The position numbers and the translations under genes are program-made. Below the pieces are notes generated by a model. It did no database searches, had not been told where the DNA came from, and saw nothing but the letters and a program-made list of their open reading frames with translations. A DNA stretch of 64,000 nt from JAOXRU01 sp965247735 (GTDB lineage Bacteria; Bacteroidota; Bacteroidia; Flavobacteriales; Flavobacteriaceae). Below, one piece after another: positions 25,795 through 33,936 of this stretch. Position 1 is the stretch's first letter; each line of letters starts with the position of its first letter. The stretch spans positions 4,464,001 through 4,528,000 of the forward strand of contig CBDFHN010000002.1 in the NCBI GenBank assembly GCA_965247735.1. The letters run 5' to 3'.

Positions 25795-25900
25795 TAATTC
25801 TTAGTGTTTAATCTTTAATGTATAATTAGACTTGGATTCAATATTTAAGATAGCTTTACAGCTGTCTTAATACATAGTACTTACTACTTTATACTTATTT
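25795..25900 (+). repeat. Accessory-array repeat, block J (partial, no core)
   Basis: Contains TTCTTAGTGTTTAATCTTTA, AATTAGACTTGGATTCAATA and the TTAATACATAGTACTTACTA words, all from the array repeat but without the GAYCGCT core. Marks the right end of the array. Confidence 0.6.
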
Positions 25901-26644
25901 TCACTTTTCTTGTTCATCAGGAACAACAACAGCCTTCTTTTTCTTTTTATAAAAAGGAATCATATAGGTAACGGTATAGTTGATGGAAGCACCAAACTTA
26001 CTACCGGTAGTTACTTTTTGAAACCCAGGAATGTATAGGTTACTAAAGTTATTGGCTTCTTTATTGCTTATCAAATAGTTAATCCTAGCACTAGCACCAA
26101 GGTATATATTTGCAAAAAGCTCTGCTTTAAGGCCTATAACTACTTCTAGCCAACTAGCATTAAGCCCTGAAAATTCACCAAGCTGCGCGGTACGTGCTGC
26201 CGCTTGCTCTTCGGTATGGAAATAGGTATTAGAATTAAAAGGTTTGTAGCTGTTAAGTGTTTGCGAAAAAGTACCAAAACCATAACGCAAGCCCATATGG
26301 ATAGCATTTTCCATTCCATACCAGTTCTGATACATATTATAATCAAAACCTACTTTTGCATAGCTACCAGAGGTGGTGTAGTTATAAAGGTCTTCGTCCG
26401 AAGTTCTTTTTTCATTACCAAGTTCGGCAGCAATATAATATTTGTTAGAGATTCTATAATCACCAACAATTTCAAAGCCAGTGTAGTTGTCGTCAAACAA
26501 TGCCCTTAACGGTTTGCTAAGGTCTAGCCCAACTCTAAGTCCATAACTCTGTTTGTAAACTACAGAATCTTTTTGCTGCTCATCTTGCGAAAAAACTAGC
26601 GCAGCACAAAGTATAAATAAGGTACTAATGGTATATTTTAACAT
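25901..26644 (-). CDS. DUF6048 family outer-membrane beta-barrel protein
   Basis: 247 residues with a cleavable signal (MLKYTISTLFILCAALVFSQ). The remainder has alternating aromatic/hydrophobic strands, for example GLRVGLDLSKPLRALFDDNY and KFGASINYTVTYMIPFYKKK, consistent with an 8-10-stranded barrel. The C terminus is lysine-rich. The ATG at 26644 gives the best signal peptide; a TTG three codons earlier is possible. It overlaps the DUF6452 gene by 20 bases, and both lie downstream of rlmD, an arrangement I know from other Flavobacteriaceae. Function unknown. Confidence 0.82.
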   Translation of the reverse strand: MLKYTISTLFILCAALVFSQDEQQKDSVVYKQSYGLRVGLDLSKPLRALFDDNYTGFEIVGDYRISNKYYIAAELGNEKRTSDEDLYNYTTSGSYAKVGFDYNMYQNWYGMENAIHMGLRYGFGTFSQTLNSYKPFNSNTYFHTEEQAAARTAQLGEFSGLNASWLEVVIGLKAELFANIYLGASARINYLISNKEANNFSNLYIPGFQKVTTGSKFGASINYTVTYMIPFYKKKKKAVVVPDEQEK

Positions 26645-27116
26645 GAGCTGCAATTTGGTTTTCTACGGTGGTATTTACAATTTCTATACTATCAATCCAG
26701 TTGTCTGGGCTATCAGCAAAAGTAGTGCTTAGGGCTGTGTATGTGGTAATATAACCACAGGCTCTAGATACAAAAGTCTCTTTGGTAGTATAGTTAAATA
26801 CAACTACGTCTTTGTTTTCTGGCTTGGCAGCATCTTCCGAAGCTGTGTTTTCTACCAATGTAAAACTAATATTGTCTTGTATGGTAAGTAACGGCACAGC
26901 TATAGAGTCAGTTTTTGCAATAGGAAGCAGTGTAGTTTTGTCTTCGGCTGTTGCTGATAGGCCTTCTACTGCTTTTGCTAGAGTGTGGTCGTCCTTATCG
27001 TAAAAGGTAATTATCATAAGCGGAGTATCGCCTTCCACACAGATATCATCTTTTTCGCAACTATAAAAATAGGCGGTTGCGATAAGGATTGTAAGTGCAA
27101 GCAGTATTTTTTTCAT
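26625..27116 (-). CDS. DUF6452 family lipoprotein
   Basis: 163 residues. Lipoprotein signal MKKILLALTILIATAYFYSC (lipobox FYSC, mature Cys20), then a short CEKDDIC motif and a beta-rich body (PLMIITFYDKDDHTLAKAVE; CGYITTYTALST). Its start lies 35 bp after rlmD, and its end overlaps the DUF6048 barrel gene. The constant pairing suggests that the lipoprotein and the barrel act together at the outer membrane; no function is assigned. Confidence 0.82.
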   Translation of the reverse strand: MKKILLALTILIATAYFYSCEKDDICVEGDTPLMIITFYDKDDHTLAKAVEGLSATAEDKTTLLPIAKTDSIAVPLLTIQDNISFTLVENTASEDAAKPENKDVVVFNYTTKETFVSRACGYITTYTALSTTFADSPDNWIDSIEIVNTTVENQIAAHVKIYH

Positions 27117-27151
27117 ACATTTTTATTGTTTGTTAGACGCTGATATCGTTC

Positions 27152-28564
27152 TTATCTTTTTTCAAGTAAAACTACATTTTCAGAATGGTGAGTCTGCGGA
27201 AACATATCTACAGCCTGTGTTTTTGTAACCTTATATATAGCATCCATTAAGGCAAGGTCTCTTGCTTGGGTGGCACTATTGCAACTTACATAAACCACTT
27301 TGTTGGGCGCAATATTAAGAATCTGTTGTACCACATCTGCATGCATACCATCTCTTGGTGGATCGGTAATAATAACATCTGGCACCCCATGAGTATTAAT
27401 AAAATCTTGATTGAATACTTTTTTCATATCTCCAACATAGAATTCTACATTGTCAATCTGGTTACGTACAGCATTAGCTTTAGCATCGGCAATAGCTTCT
27501 GGAACAGATTCTACTCCAATTACTTTTTTTGCTTTTTTGGCAACAAACTGTGCTATAGTTCCAGTACCTGTGTATAAGTCATAAACCAACTCGTCTCCCG
27601 ATAGGTTAGCAAAATCTCTAGTTATTTTATACAATTCGTAAGCTTGCTCAGAATTGGTTTGGTAGAAAGACTTGGCATTAATCTTAAACTTTAAGCCTTC
27701 CATTTCTTCAAATATATGGTCTCTACCATTAAAGCATACAATTTCCTGATCGTAGATAGTATCGTTTTGCTTTTGATTGATTACATAAAGCAATGCGGTA
27801 ATTTCTGGGAATGTTTCTTTAAGGTGATTTAAAAGTAACTCTCTTTTTTCAGTATCGTTTTCAAAAAACTGTACCAATACCATAATCTCCCCAGTAGAGC
27901 TGGTACGAATCATAAGTGTTCGTAACATCCCATGCTGGTTTCTAGGATTAAAAAAGGTGATTTCGTTAGCGGTAGCAAATTCTTTTGTTGCTAGTCTAAT
28001 TGCATTAGAAGGATCTGCCTGTAGGTGACATTTTTTAATATCTAGTATCTTATCCCACATGCCAGGAATATGAAAGCCTAAAGCATTTTTATCATCAATA
28101 TTGGTATCGCTATTAATTTCGTCTAAGGTTAACCAACGGCTATCACTAAACGAAAACTCCATCTTATTCCTGTAGAGGTACTGCTTTTCAGAACCTAAAA
28201 TAGGTGTAACTTCAGGTAGTTCTATATGTCCAATTCGGGTAAGATTATTGGTAATTTCTTTTTGCTTGTAAAACAACTGATGCTCATAGCCCATATTCTG
28301 CCATTTGCAACCACCACAGGTTCCAAAATGTTCACATTTAGGAGAGGTACGTTTATCAGATTCTTTATGGATTATAGTTGCTTTTCCTTCGTAATACGAT
28401 TTTCTTTTTTTAAATGTTTGCACATCTACAACATCTCCGGGTACAGCATTAGGCATAAAAATAACCCTTCCATCTGGCGCTTTGCCAACTGTTTTACCTT
28501 TGGTAGCAGTATCAAATACTTCTACATTGGTAAATACAACTTTTGCTTTCTTAGTTCTTGACAT
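27152..28564 (-). CDS. rlmD: 23S rRNA (uracil-5)-methyltransferase RlmD-type
   Basis: 470 residues. An N-terminal TRAM domain (KVVFTNVEVFDTATKGKTVG) is followed by the 4Fe-4S cysteines CEHFGTCGGCKWQ, a methyltransferase domain with VYDLYTGTGTIAQFVAKKAK, the DPPRDGMHADV motif, and the catalytic cysteine in VVYVSCNSATQARDL. Methylates a uridine of 23S rRNA (U1939 in E. coli). The ATG at 28564 begins MSRTKKAKVV; longer starts run through the promoter box. First gene of a three-gene unit with DUF6452 and DUF6048. Confidence 0.93.
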   Translation of the reverse strand: MSRTKKAKVVFTNVEVFDTATKGKTVGKAPDGRVIFMPNAVPGDVVDVQTFKKRKSYYEGKATIIHKESDKRTSPKCEHFGTCGGCKWQNMGYEHQLFYKQKEITNNLTRIGHIELPEVTPILGSEKQYLYRNKMEFSFSDSRWLTLDEINSDTNIDDKNALGFHIPGMWDKILDIKKCHLQADPSNAIRLATKEFATANEITFFNPRNQHGMLRTLMIRTSSTGEIMVLVQFFENDTEKRELLLNHLKETFPEITALLYVINQKQNDTIYDQEIVCFNGRDHIFEEMEGLKFKINAKSFYQTNSEQAYELYKITRDFANLSGDELVYDLYTGTGTIAQFVAKKAKKVIGVESVPEAIADAKANAVRNQIDNVEFYVGDMKKVFNQDFINTHGVPDVIITDPPRDGMHADVVQQILNIAPNKVVYVSCNSATQARDLALMDAIYKVTKTQAVDMFPQTHHSENVVLLEKR

Positions 28565-28568
28565 GCTG

Positions 28569-28576
28569 CAAAAATA
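28569..28576 (-). promoter_or_regulatory. -7 promoter box of rlmD
   Basis: On the minus strand this reads TATTTTTG, a full TAnnTTTG match. It ends only 4 bp before the rlmD ATG, so the transcript would have almost no leader. Confidence 0.5.
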
Positions 28577-28681
28577 GTAATCGGTATGTAATATTAAGCC
28601 CGACAATTAAATTATCTTTAATAAAGTTTAGTTAAAAATGAACCTTTTTAGTTTTTCTACGTCTTTAGTATAGTTATCAGT

Positions 28682-29227
28682 ATGAAAAAAAAGACAAAAA
28701 TATCGGATGCATGGTTGGTAGACAGCTATACAAACGGACATCAGAAAGCGTTAGCAGTATTGGTAAAACGATGGCATGTTTCCTTTTGTGAACAGGCATA
28801 TTACTATACCAAAGATAAAGATGTGGCTAAAGATATAGCTCAGGATAGTTGGACGGTAATCATGGCTAAACTGAACACTATAAAAGATGCTGATAAATTT
28901 GGCGCATGGGGAAAAGCTATTGTGAGCAGAAAAGCTATTGATTGGTTTAATCAACAAAAAAAAACGGCACAACATTTAGATGCGTACAGGCAAGAAGAAG
29001 CAATATTAACCTCAGTTGTAGCATCTAATAAAGAGCAAGAATTACAAAAACTGAATGAAGCAATAGTGAAATTACCAGTAAAACAGCAGCAGGTATTGCG
29101 TTTGTTTTATAGAGAAAGCTATACGCTAAAGGAAATGGCAGAAATTTTGGAAGTATCTGCAGGTACTGTAAAATCTAGACTGTTTAATGCTAGAGAAAAA
29201 ATAAAAACAATAATAACCAGCGACTAA
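28682..29227 (+). CDS. ECF-type RNA polymerase sigma factor
   Basis: 181 residues. Sigma region 2 spans about 20-85 (YYYTKDKDVAKDIAQDSWTV, then KFGAWGKAIVSRKAIDWF), and region 4 spans about 118-175 (LPVKQQQVLRLFYRESYTLK, EILEVSAGTVKSRLFNAREK). Extracytoplasmic-function sigma factors redirect RNA polymerase in response to envelope or stress signals. The next gene, 31 bp downstream, encodes a membrane protein that could be its regulator. No conserved ECF autoregulatory promoter could be identified. Confidence 0.92.
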   Translation: MKKKTKISDAWLVDSYTNGHQKALAVLVKRWHVSFCEQAYYYTKDKDVAKDIAQDSWTVIMAKLNTIKDADKFGAWGKAIVSRKAIDWFNQQKKTAQHLDAYRQEEAILTSVVASNKEQELQKLNEAIVKLPVKQQQVLRLFYRESYTLKEMAEILEVSAGTVKSRLFNAREKIKTIITSD

Positions 29228-29258
29228 TATTTTGGTTGTGGTATAAAACATAGAAATT

Positions 29259-29645
29259 ATGAGTAAAGATTTTGAAAAAATAGACGAATTAATAAAAGAG
29301 GCATTAACACAAGAAGAAGCTAAGTTTTATGATAAGTTAGATGAGCAAGGATTGTTTCATAAAATGAAGGGTGTATTTATGGGCAAACTTGGCTGGTTGG
29401 TTGCAATAATGAATATTATGCACTTGCTGGTTTTTGGAGTATTTGTGTATTGCTGTATTCAGTTTTTTGAAGTAGAAGAGGTCAATATGCTTATTAAATG
29501 GGGTTTTGGATGTATGGCGTGTTTGGTGGCTATGAGTATGATGAAAATGTTTACCTGGATGCAGATGGATAAGAATAGTATTATTAGAGAATTAAAACGA
29601 TTAGAGCTTCAGGTGTCTACACTATCATCAAAAGATAAAGACTAA
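29259..29645 (+). CDS. DUF6768 family membrane protein (possible sigma-factor partner)
   Basis: 128 residues. A soluble acidic N terminus (residues 1-45, IDELIKEALTQEEAKFYDKL), two transmembrane helices (about 47-68 and 78-98), and a C-terminal helix (IIRELKRLELQVSTL). It sits 31 bp downstream of the sigma factor gene, on the same strand. A cytosolic domain joined to a membrane hairpin fits an anti-sigma-like role, but no known anti-sigma domain is visible, so the role is inferred from position. Confidence 0.75.
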   Translation: MSKDFEKIDELIKEALTQEEAKFYDKLDEQGLFHKMKGVFMGKLGWLVAIMNIMHLLVFGVFVYCCIQFFEVEEVNMLIKWGFGCMACLVAMSMMKMFTWMQMDKNSIIRELKRLELQVSTLSSKDKD

Positions 29646-29654
29646 AAAAACTAA

Positions 29655-29800
29655 ATTCGAGCTCAAAAGAATTATTTTGATTTCGACACAAAATTCTTTC
29701 ATAGTTTCATTCAGGCTGGCATGGTTTTTATCGAAGCACTGTCAAATCGAGTGATTTTCGATAGAAAATTGTATAGAGATTCAGTCATCTAGTATTATTG
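29655..29800 (+). repeat. Degenerate flavobacterial TCGA-type intergenic element
   Basis: The 336-bp gap 29646-29981 contains AATTCGAGCTCAAAAGAAT, TTTTTATCGAAGCACTGTCA and AATCGAGTGATTTTCGATAG. These recall the TATCGAGA and CTCGAACTGACATTT elements near 23.4 and 24.3 kb but are diverged. I see no gene in the gap. Confidence 0.4.
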
Positions 29801-29981
29801 TGCTTGTATTGAGCTGAGGTTAAAAATGCTTTGTTTTTCTGAAATTCGCATAACAGCGTATTATTTTGTAAATTGCGCTTTCGACAAGGACCTAAAAACA
29901 ACTTTGTTGAGTACTACATTTTGGATGATTTCTCTCCATAAGAAGGAATAGCTTAAGTTTTATTTTTAAATAATTTGTTTT

Positions 29982-31226
29982 ATGTCAGTTTTAGAGAAGT
30001 TAACATCTGAGGATGCAATTGCTTTAGAAGGAAAGTATGGTGCGCACAATTACCATCCATTACCTGTAGTATTAACTAAAGGAGAAGGAGTATATGTCTG
30101 GGATGTAGAGGGTAAGAAGTATTATGATTTTCTTTCTGCATATTCAGCAGTAAATCAGGGACATTGTCATCCAGCTATTGTTGATGCAATGGTAAGTCAG
30201 GCAAAACAGTTGACCTTAACATCAAGAGCTTTTTATAATGATGTTTTAGGACAGTACGAAAAATATGTAACAGAATTTTTTGGTTTCGATAAAGTATTGC
30301 CAATGAATACAGGTGCTGAAGCAGTAGAAACTGCATTAAAGCTTTGTAGAAAATGGGCATATGAGAAAAAAGGAATTGCAGAGAACGAAGCAGAAATTGT
30401 AGTTTGTAAAGATAACTTCCATGGAAGAACTACTACTATCATTTCTTTTTCTAATGACCCTGTAGCAAGAAAGAATTTTGGACCATTTACTAATGGTTTT
30501 ATAAAAATTGATTACGATAATTTAGAAGCTTTAGAAGATACATTGGCTAATAATGCTAATATAGCAGGATTTTTGGTAGAACCAATACAAGGTGAAGCTG
30601 GAGTTTATGTGCCTTCTGAAGGATATTTGTCTAAAGCAAAAGCAATTTGTAAAAAATACAATGTGTTGTTTATTGCTGATGAGGTACAAACAGGAATCGC
30701 AAGAACTGGAAAAATATTGGCTGTTGATCACGAAAATGTAAAACCAGATGTATTAATCCTTGGTAAAGCGTTAAGTGGTGGAGCGTATCCAGTATCTGCA
30801 GTATTAGCAGATGATGCTATTATGGAAGTTATTCAGCCTGGTAACCACGGAAGTACTTTTGGAGGGAATCCTGTTGCTGCTGCTGTTGCAATTGCTGCCT
30901 TAGAGGTTGTTAAAGATGAGAAGTTAGCAGAAAATGCTGAAGCACTTGGACAATTGTTTAGAACAGAATTAGATGTGTATATTAAAGATAGTGCACTAGT
31001 AAGTTTGGTAAGAGGTAAAGGATTGTTAAATGCTATAGTTATTAATGATGATGAAGAAAGCGAAACTGCTTGGAACATCTGTGTAGCATTAAAAGAGAAT
31101 GGTCTTTTAGCAAAACCTACTCATGGTAACATTATTCGTTTTGCACCACCATTGGTAATGACTAAAGAGCAGTTGTTAGACTGTGTAAGTATTATTATCA
31201 AAACACTAAAACAGTTTGAAGATTAA
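29982..31226 (+). CDS. rocD: Ornithine aminotransferase
   Basis: Transfers the delta-amino group of ornithine to 2-oxoglutarate, giving glutamate semialdehyde, which links arginine breakdown to proline and glutamate. The 414-residue PLP enzyme of class III aminotransferases starts with EDAIALEGKYGAHNYHPLPV. It has NTGAEAVETALKLCRKWAYE, FHGRTTTIISFSND, the PLP-aspartate region IADEVQTGIARTGK and the PLP lysine in LILGKALSGGAYPVSAV. Length and motifs match RocD rather than acetylornithine aminotransferase. Single-gene unit with a strong terminator. Confidence 0.95.
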   Translation: MSVLEKLTSEDAIALEGKYGAHNYHPLPVVLTKGEGVYVWDVEGKKYYDFLSAYSAVNQGHCHPAIVDAMVSQAKQLTLTSRAFYNDVLGQYEKYVTEFFGFDKVLPMNTGAEAVETALKLCRKWAYEKKGIAENEAEIVVCKDNFHGRTTTIISFSNDPVARKNFGPFTNGFIKIDYDNLEALEDTLANNANIAGFLVEPIQGEAGVYVPSEGYLSKAKAICKKYNVLFIADEVQTGIARTGKILAVDHENVKPDVLILGKALSGGAYPVSAVLADDAIMEVIQPGNHGSTFGGNPVAAAVAIAALEVVKDEKLAENAEALGQLFRTELDVYIKDSALVSLVRGKGLLNAIVINDDEESETAWNICVALKENGLLAKPTHGNIIRFAPPLVMTKEQLLDCVSIIIKTLKQFED

Positions 31227-31254
31227 ATAGTGTCGCTATTAATCTTATTTAAAT

Positions 31255-31296
31255 AAAAAATCCCCATCAACATTATTGTTGATGGGGATTTTGTTT
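31255..31296. terminator. Bidirectional terminator
   Basis: Perfect 12-bp stem TCCCCATCAACA / TGTTGATGGGGA with loop TTAT (stem 31261-31272 / 31277-31288), A-rich before and T-rich after. It serves rocD and the convergent membrane-protein genes. Confidence 0.9.
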
Positions 31297-31598
31297 TAAT
31301 GGCTATAATTGCCATTGGATAGTAGCGCAATTAGCGCTCCAATGTATATGATACCAAAGATAAACCCAATTATAGAAAGAACTATTCCGATAATGGATAA
31401 CGTACGTCCTGTGGTTACATTATTGTATCCTTCATAAAGCTCAGGGTCTGCCATATGTAATTCTTTTGCAGTCTTAGCCTGTATTAGTCCTATGATGCTG
31501 AAAATAATAGCAAAAGGGCCACAGCACACAAAAAATGTTGCTACAGAAAGGATTCCCATTGTAAGTACCGATCCTGATTTTGGTAGTGTTTCTTTCAT
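31296..31598 (-). CDS. CCC-motif (DUF4190-like) membrane protein
   Basis: 100 residues, two transmembrane helices. The first contains SVATFFVCCGPFAIIFSIIG, the cluster of cysteines that gives the family its name. A cytoplasmic loop AKTAKELHMADPELYEGYNN separates the helices. Paralogue of the next gene upstream (8 bp away). Function unknown. Confidence 0.85.
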   Translation of the reverse strand: MKETLPKSGSVLTMGILSVATFFVCCGPFAIIFSIIGLIQAKTAKELHMADPELYEGYNNVTTGRTLSIIGIVLSIIGFIFGIIYIGALIALLSNGNYSH

Positions 31599-31605
31599 CT
31601 GTTTA

Positions 31606-31938
31606 TTATTGTAGTAATTCTTCCATTCTTTCTTTCATAAGCTCTTGATCTTGCATAGCTTCCCATCCAAACATCATAACAGCAAATATTACAAAAGCAA
31701 TCATTATAAGAGTTAGAACTAAACCTACAATTGCAAGAATACGACTGGTTTTTATAGTTTGTACATTAGAGTATAACTCTGGGTTTTCTGCATAAACTTT
31801 TAATGCTTTTTGCGCCAATATTAAGGCCGTAATACTTGTAATAAGTCCTACAGAACCATAAAATACACAACATGTTAAAATAGATGCGATACTCAGAACT
31901 AATATTAATGTAGAATTCGGTAGTTTTTGTTGTTCCAT
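31606..31938 (-). CDS. CCC-motif membrane protein, paralogue
   Basis: 110 residues, with the same layout as the neighbour: ASILTCCVFYGSVGLITSIT, then LAQKALKVYAENPELYSNVQ and a second helix. The shared (K)AxxxxxxxPELY loop shows common descent. It lies between the DUF2752 gene (10 bp upstream) and the shorter paralogue (7 bp downstream), so all three form one operon. Confidence 0.85.
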   Translation of the reverse strand: MEQQKLPNSTLILVLSIASILTCCVFYGSVGLITSITALILAQKALKVYAENPELYSNVQTIKTSRILAIVGLVLTLIMIAFVIFAVMMFGWEAMQDQELMKERMEELLQ

Positions 31939-31948
31939 AATGGATGAT

Positions 31949-32251
31949 TTAGTGAATTAATTTTTGAATGAAATTTATTATAATGATTCCCAAATTTAAA
32001 AATATTAGGGCTAAAGTTATTTTACTAGAGTGTTTTATTTTAACAAAATTATCAATACCTAAAAAAACAAATAGTAGAATTAGCGTATAAATAGCTGGAT
32101 ACATTTTAAGAGCAGCCACAAATTCTCCTTTAAAAATAAGGGCTATAGCTCTTTGTATACCACATCCAGGGCAGTCAACCCCAAACATTTTTTTGTTTAG
32201 GCAAGGAAGCATGTAATCTTCTATATGTGTTAAAATAACAGTTGCAAACAT
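31949..32251 (-). CDS. DUF2752 family membrane protein
   Basis: 100 residues. The signature DCPGCGIQRAIALIFKGEF (about 26-44) with the CPGCG metal-like pair, followed by two transmembrane helices. DUF2752 genes occur with CCC-motif membrane proteins in many Bacteroidota, as here. Function unknown; the paired cysteines may bind a metal or form a disulfide. Confidence 0.87.
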   Translation of the reverse strand: MFATVILTHIEDYMLPCLNKKMFGVDCPGCGIQRAIALIFKGEFVAALKMYPAIYTLILLFVFLGIDNFVKIKHSSKITLALIFLNLGIIIINFIQKLIH

Positions 32252-32291
32252 GAATGGAAAGGGATAATTCTTTAAAAACGAAAAATACTAC

Positions 32292-32299
32292 TATTTTTG
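32292..32299 (+). promoter_or_regulatory. -7 box before the Smr operon
   Basis: TATTTTTG fits TAnnTTTG. The first ATG is 78 bp downstream, leaving a leader of about 70 nt. Confidence 0.5.
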
Positions 32300-32376
32300 C
32301 CGTATTAAAAGTAAAAATATAAAAAACACAAGAACATTAGTTTTAAAAGATGTTATTGTGATAAAAATATAGAGAC

Positions 32377-32580
32377 ATGAAAACCAAGCGTATTATTTAT
32401 TTCCTATGTATTGTTGCAGGAGCAATTGTACTTGGAATTTCACAATTTGTAGTGCAAGAAGAGTATTATTTAAGCGTTGGTTTTATATTACTGATGTTTG
32501 GTATATATAATACTTCAAAAGTATGGTCTATTGGTGCTGGTAATAACAATCAGGAGCAAGATAATAATATAGAAGGATGA
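32377..32580 (+). CDS. Small membrane protein upstream of the Smr gene
   Basis: 67 residues with two transmembrane helices (about 5-25 and 30-48) and an asparagine/glutamine-rich tail (NNNQEQDNNIEG). Function unknown. The TGA overlaps the ATG of the Smr-domain gene (ATGA), so translation is coupled. Confidence 0.75.
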   Translation: MKTKRIIYFLCIVAGAIVLGISQFVVQEEYYLSVGFILLMFGIYNTSKVWSIGAGNNNQEQDNNIEG

Positions 32581-33116
32581 GTTTTACTGTAGGAGATAGG
32601 GTAGAGGCTTTAGATGAAGATATTAGAGGAATAGTAGTCGGCGTATCTGGAGATCTGGTAACAATAGAAGATCTAGATGGTTTTCCCTTACAATATAGCG
32701 CAAAAGAGCTTATTCTGGAAGCAAAAGATTCAGAAATTCGGGTAACTAGTTTTGAGGTTGCTCAGGTGAAATCTGAAAAGGAGCAAAAGAAAAGAAAACA
32801 GGTTATTGTAAAGTCAAAAGAACGGAATGCTCCCAAGATGGAAGTGGATTTGCATATTAGTAAATTGGTGAAGTCTTATAAGGGAATGTCTAATTATGAT
32901 ATGTTAAACCTACAATTAGAAACCGCTAAACGCCAATTGGATTTTGCAATGAGCAAGCGCATTCAAAAAATAGTTTTTATCCATGGAGTAGGAGAAGGTG
33001 TGCTTAAAATAGAATTGGAATACTTATTTAAGCGTTACGAGAACCTTAAGTTTTATGCTGCTGATTATCAGAAATATGGTTCTGGAGCTACTGAAGTATA
33101 TGTTTTTCAGAATTGA
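32577..33116 (+). CDS. Smr-domain (MutS2 C-terminal type) protein
   Basis: 179 residues. An N-terminal beta-rich domain (FTVGDRVEALDEDIRGIVVG, residues 3-50) is followed by a charged linker. The Smr domain (about 85-179) has the DLHISKLVKSYKGMSNYDML start (usual motif LDLHG) and the IVFIHGVGEGVLKIELEYLF motif (usual HGxGxG). Smr domains are nucleases or DNA/RNA-binding modules; this is not a mismatch-repair MutS. The start is coupled to the upstream membrane-protein gene. Confidence 0.87.
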   Translation: MSFTVGDRVEALDEDIRGIVVGVSGDLVTIEDLDGFPLQYSAKELILEAKDSEIRVTSFEVAQVKSEKEQKKRKQVIVKSKERNAPKMEVDLHISKLVKSYKGMSNYDMLNLQLETAKRQLDFAMSKRIQKIVFIHGVGEGVLKIELEYLFKRYENLKFYAADYQKYGSGATEVYVFQN

Positions 33117-33146
33117 TACTAAATATTTTTTCTAAATAAGATAAAC

Positions 33147-33659
33147 TTATGGAGTGGTAGGTGCTGTTGTTGTAACTGATCCGAAATCTGACGTTGTTAA
33201 ATCTGTAATTCGCTCCCCGTTATCTCTCATAAAAGAGCTGTCCTTTATAGTAATAGTATGGGTAAAAGTATTGGCTTCTGTACCTGTAACAGTTGTTATT
33301 GTTACTGTTCCAGAAAGCGCTGTTATTTCTTCTAAAACAGAAGGTGTGCTAGGTGGAATAGTACTGCAGAAATAAGTACTGCTAATCTTGTCTGAAAACA
33401 CACGGTAAATTAGTTCAGAACCACTATCCAAACTACTTGTAATTGTTTCCGTAGAAACTACATTTTCTAGTAAACCAGCTTCTAAAGTAAGGATTAAAGC
33501 TTCTTTTTCGTTAAGTTTAAAAAATATTGTCGTGTCTACAGTAGCGGTATCACAATTTTCTATTGTTGCGCTATCAAAATCTATAGTTTCTATGGTTAAA
33601 TCTCCATCATCACAAGAAAAGATTAAGAAAAGACTAAAAAAAGCTAAAATATATTTCAT
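33147..33659 (-). CDS. Lipoprotein of unknown function
   Basis: 170 residues. Signal MKYILAFFSLFLIFSCDDGD (lipobox IFSC). The mature region is threonine/serine/glutamate-rich (TITTVTGTEANTFTHTITIK) with a polythreonine-proline tail, typical of surface-exposed Bacteroidota lipoproteins. Two cysteines (NCDTATVDT and STYFCSTIPP) could form a disulfide. The ATG at 33659 is preferred to a TTG one codon earlier. Monocistronic, convergent with the Smr operon. Confidence 0.8.
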   Translation of the reverse strand: MKYILAFFSLFLIFSCDDGDLTIETIDFDSATIENCDTATVDTTIFFKLNEKEALILTLEAGLLENVVSTETITSSLDSGSELIYRVFSDKISSTYFCSTIPPSTPSVLEEITALSGTVTITTVTGTEANTFTHTITIKDSSFMRDNGERITDLTTSDFGSVTTTAPTTP

Positions 33660-33936
33660 CAATGGGTGTTTCTAGAGGCAAATGTAACAGAATTGAAGGT
33701 TTATATTAATATTGTAGGTCATAAATTTTATTTAAATTATTTTTGATCGCTAGGAAATAACTGTTTTATACTTTTCTTTAATCCTTTATCATGAAGCTAA
33801 TTCTCTAAGGCAGCCATGATATTAAATTGATTTTCGAAAGTATAGCTCTTACCTTTGAATTGAGGTCGTGGATTTTGGGAAATTATATCATAAACAGACT
33901 TCTTTTTAGCTCAAAATAAGCAATTAATAATAGTAT

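Noticed and set aside
32577..33116. MutS mismatch-repair protein
   Set aside because: Only the Smr domain and a small N-terminal domain are present; there is no MutS ATPase.
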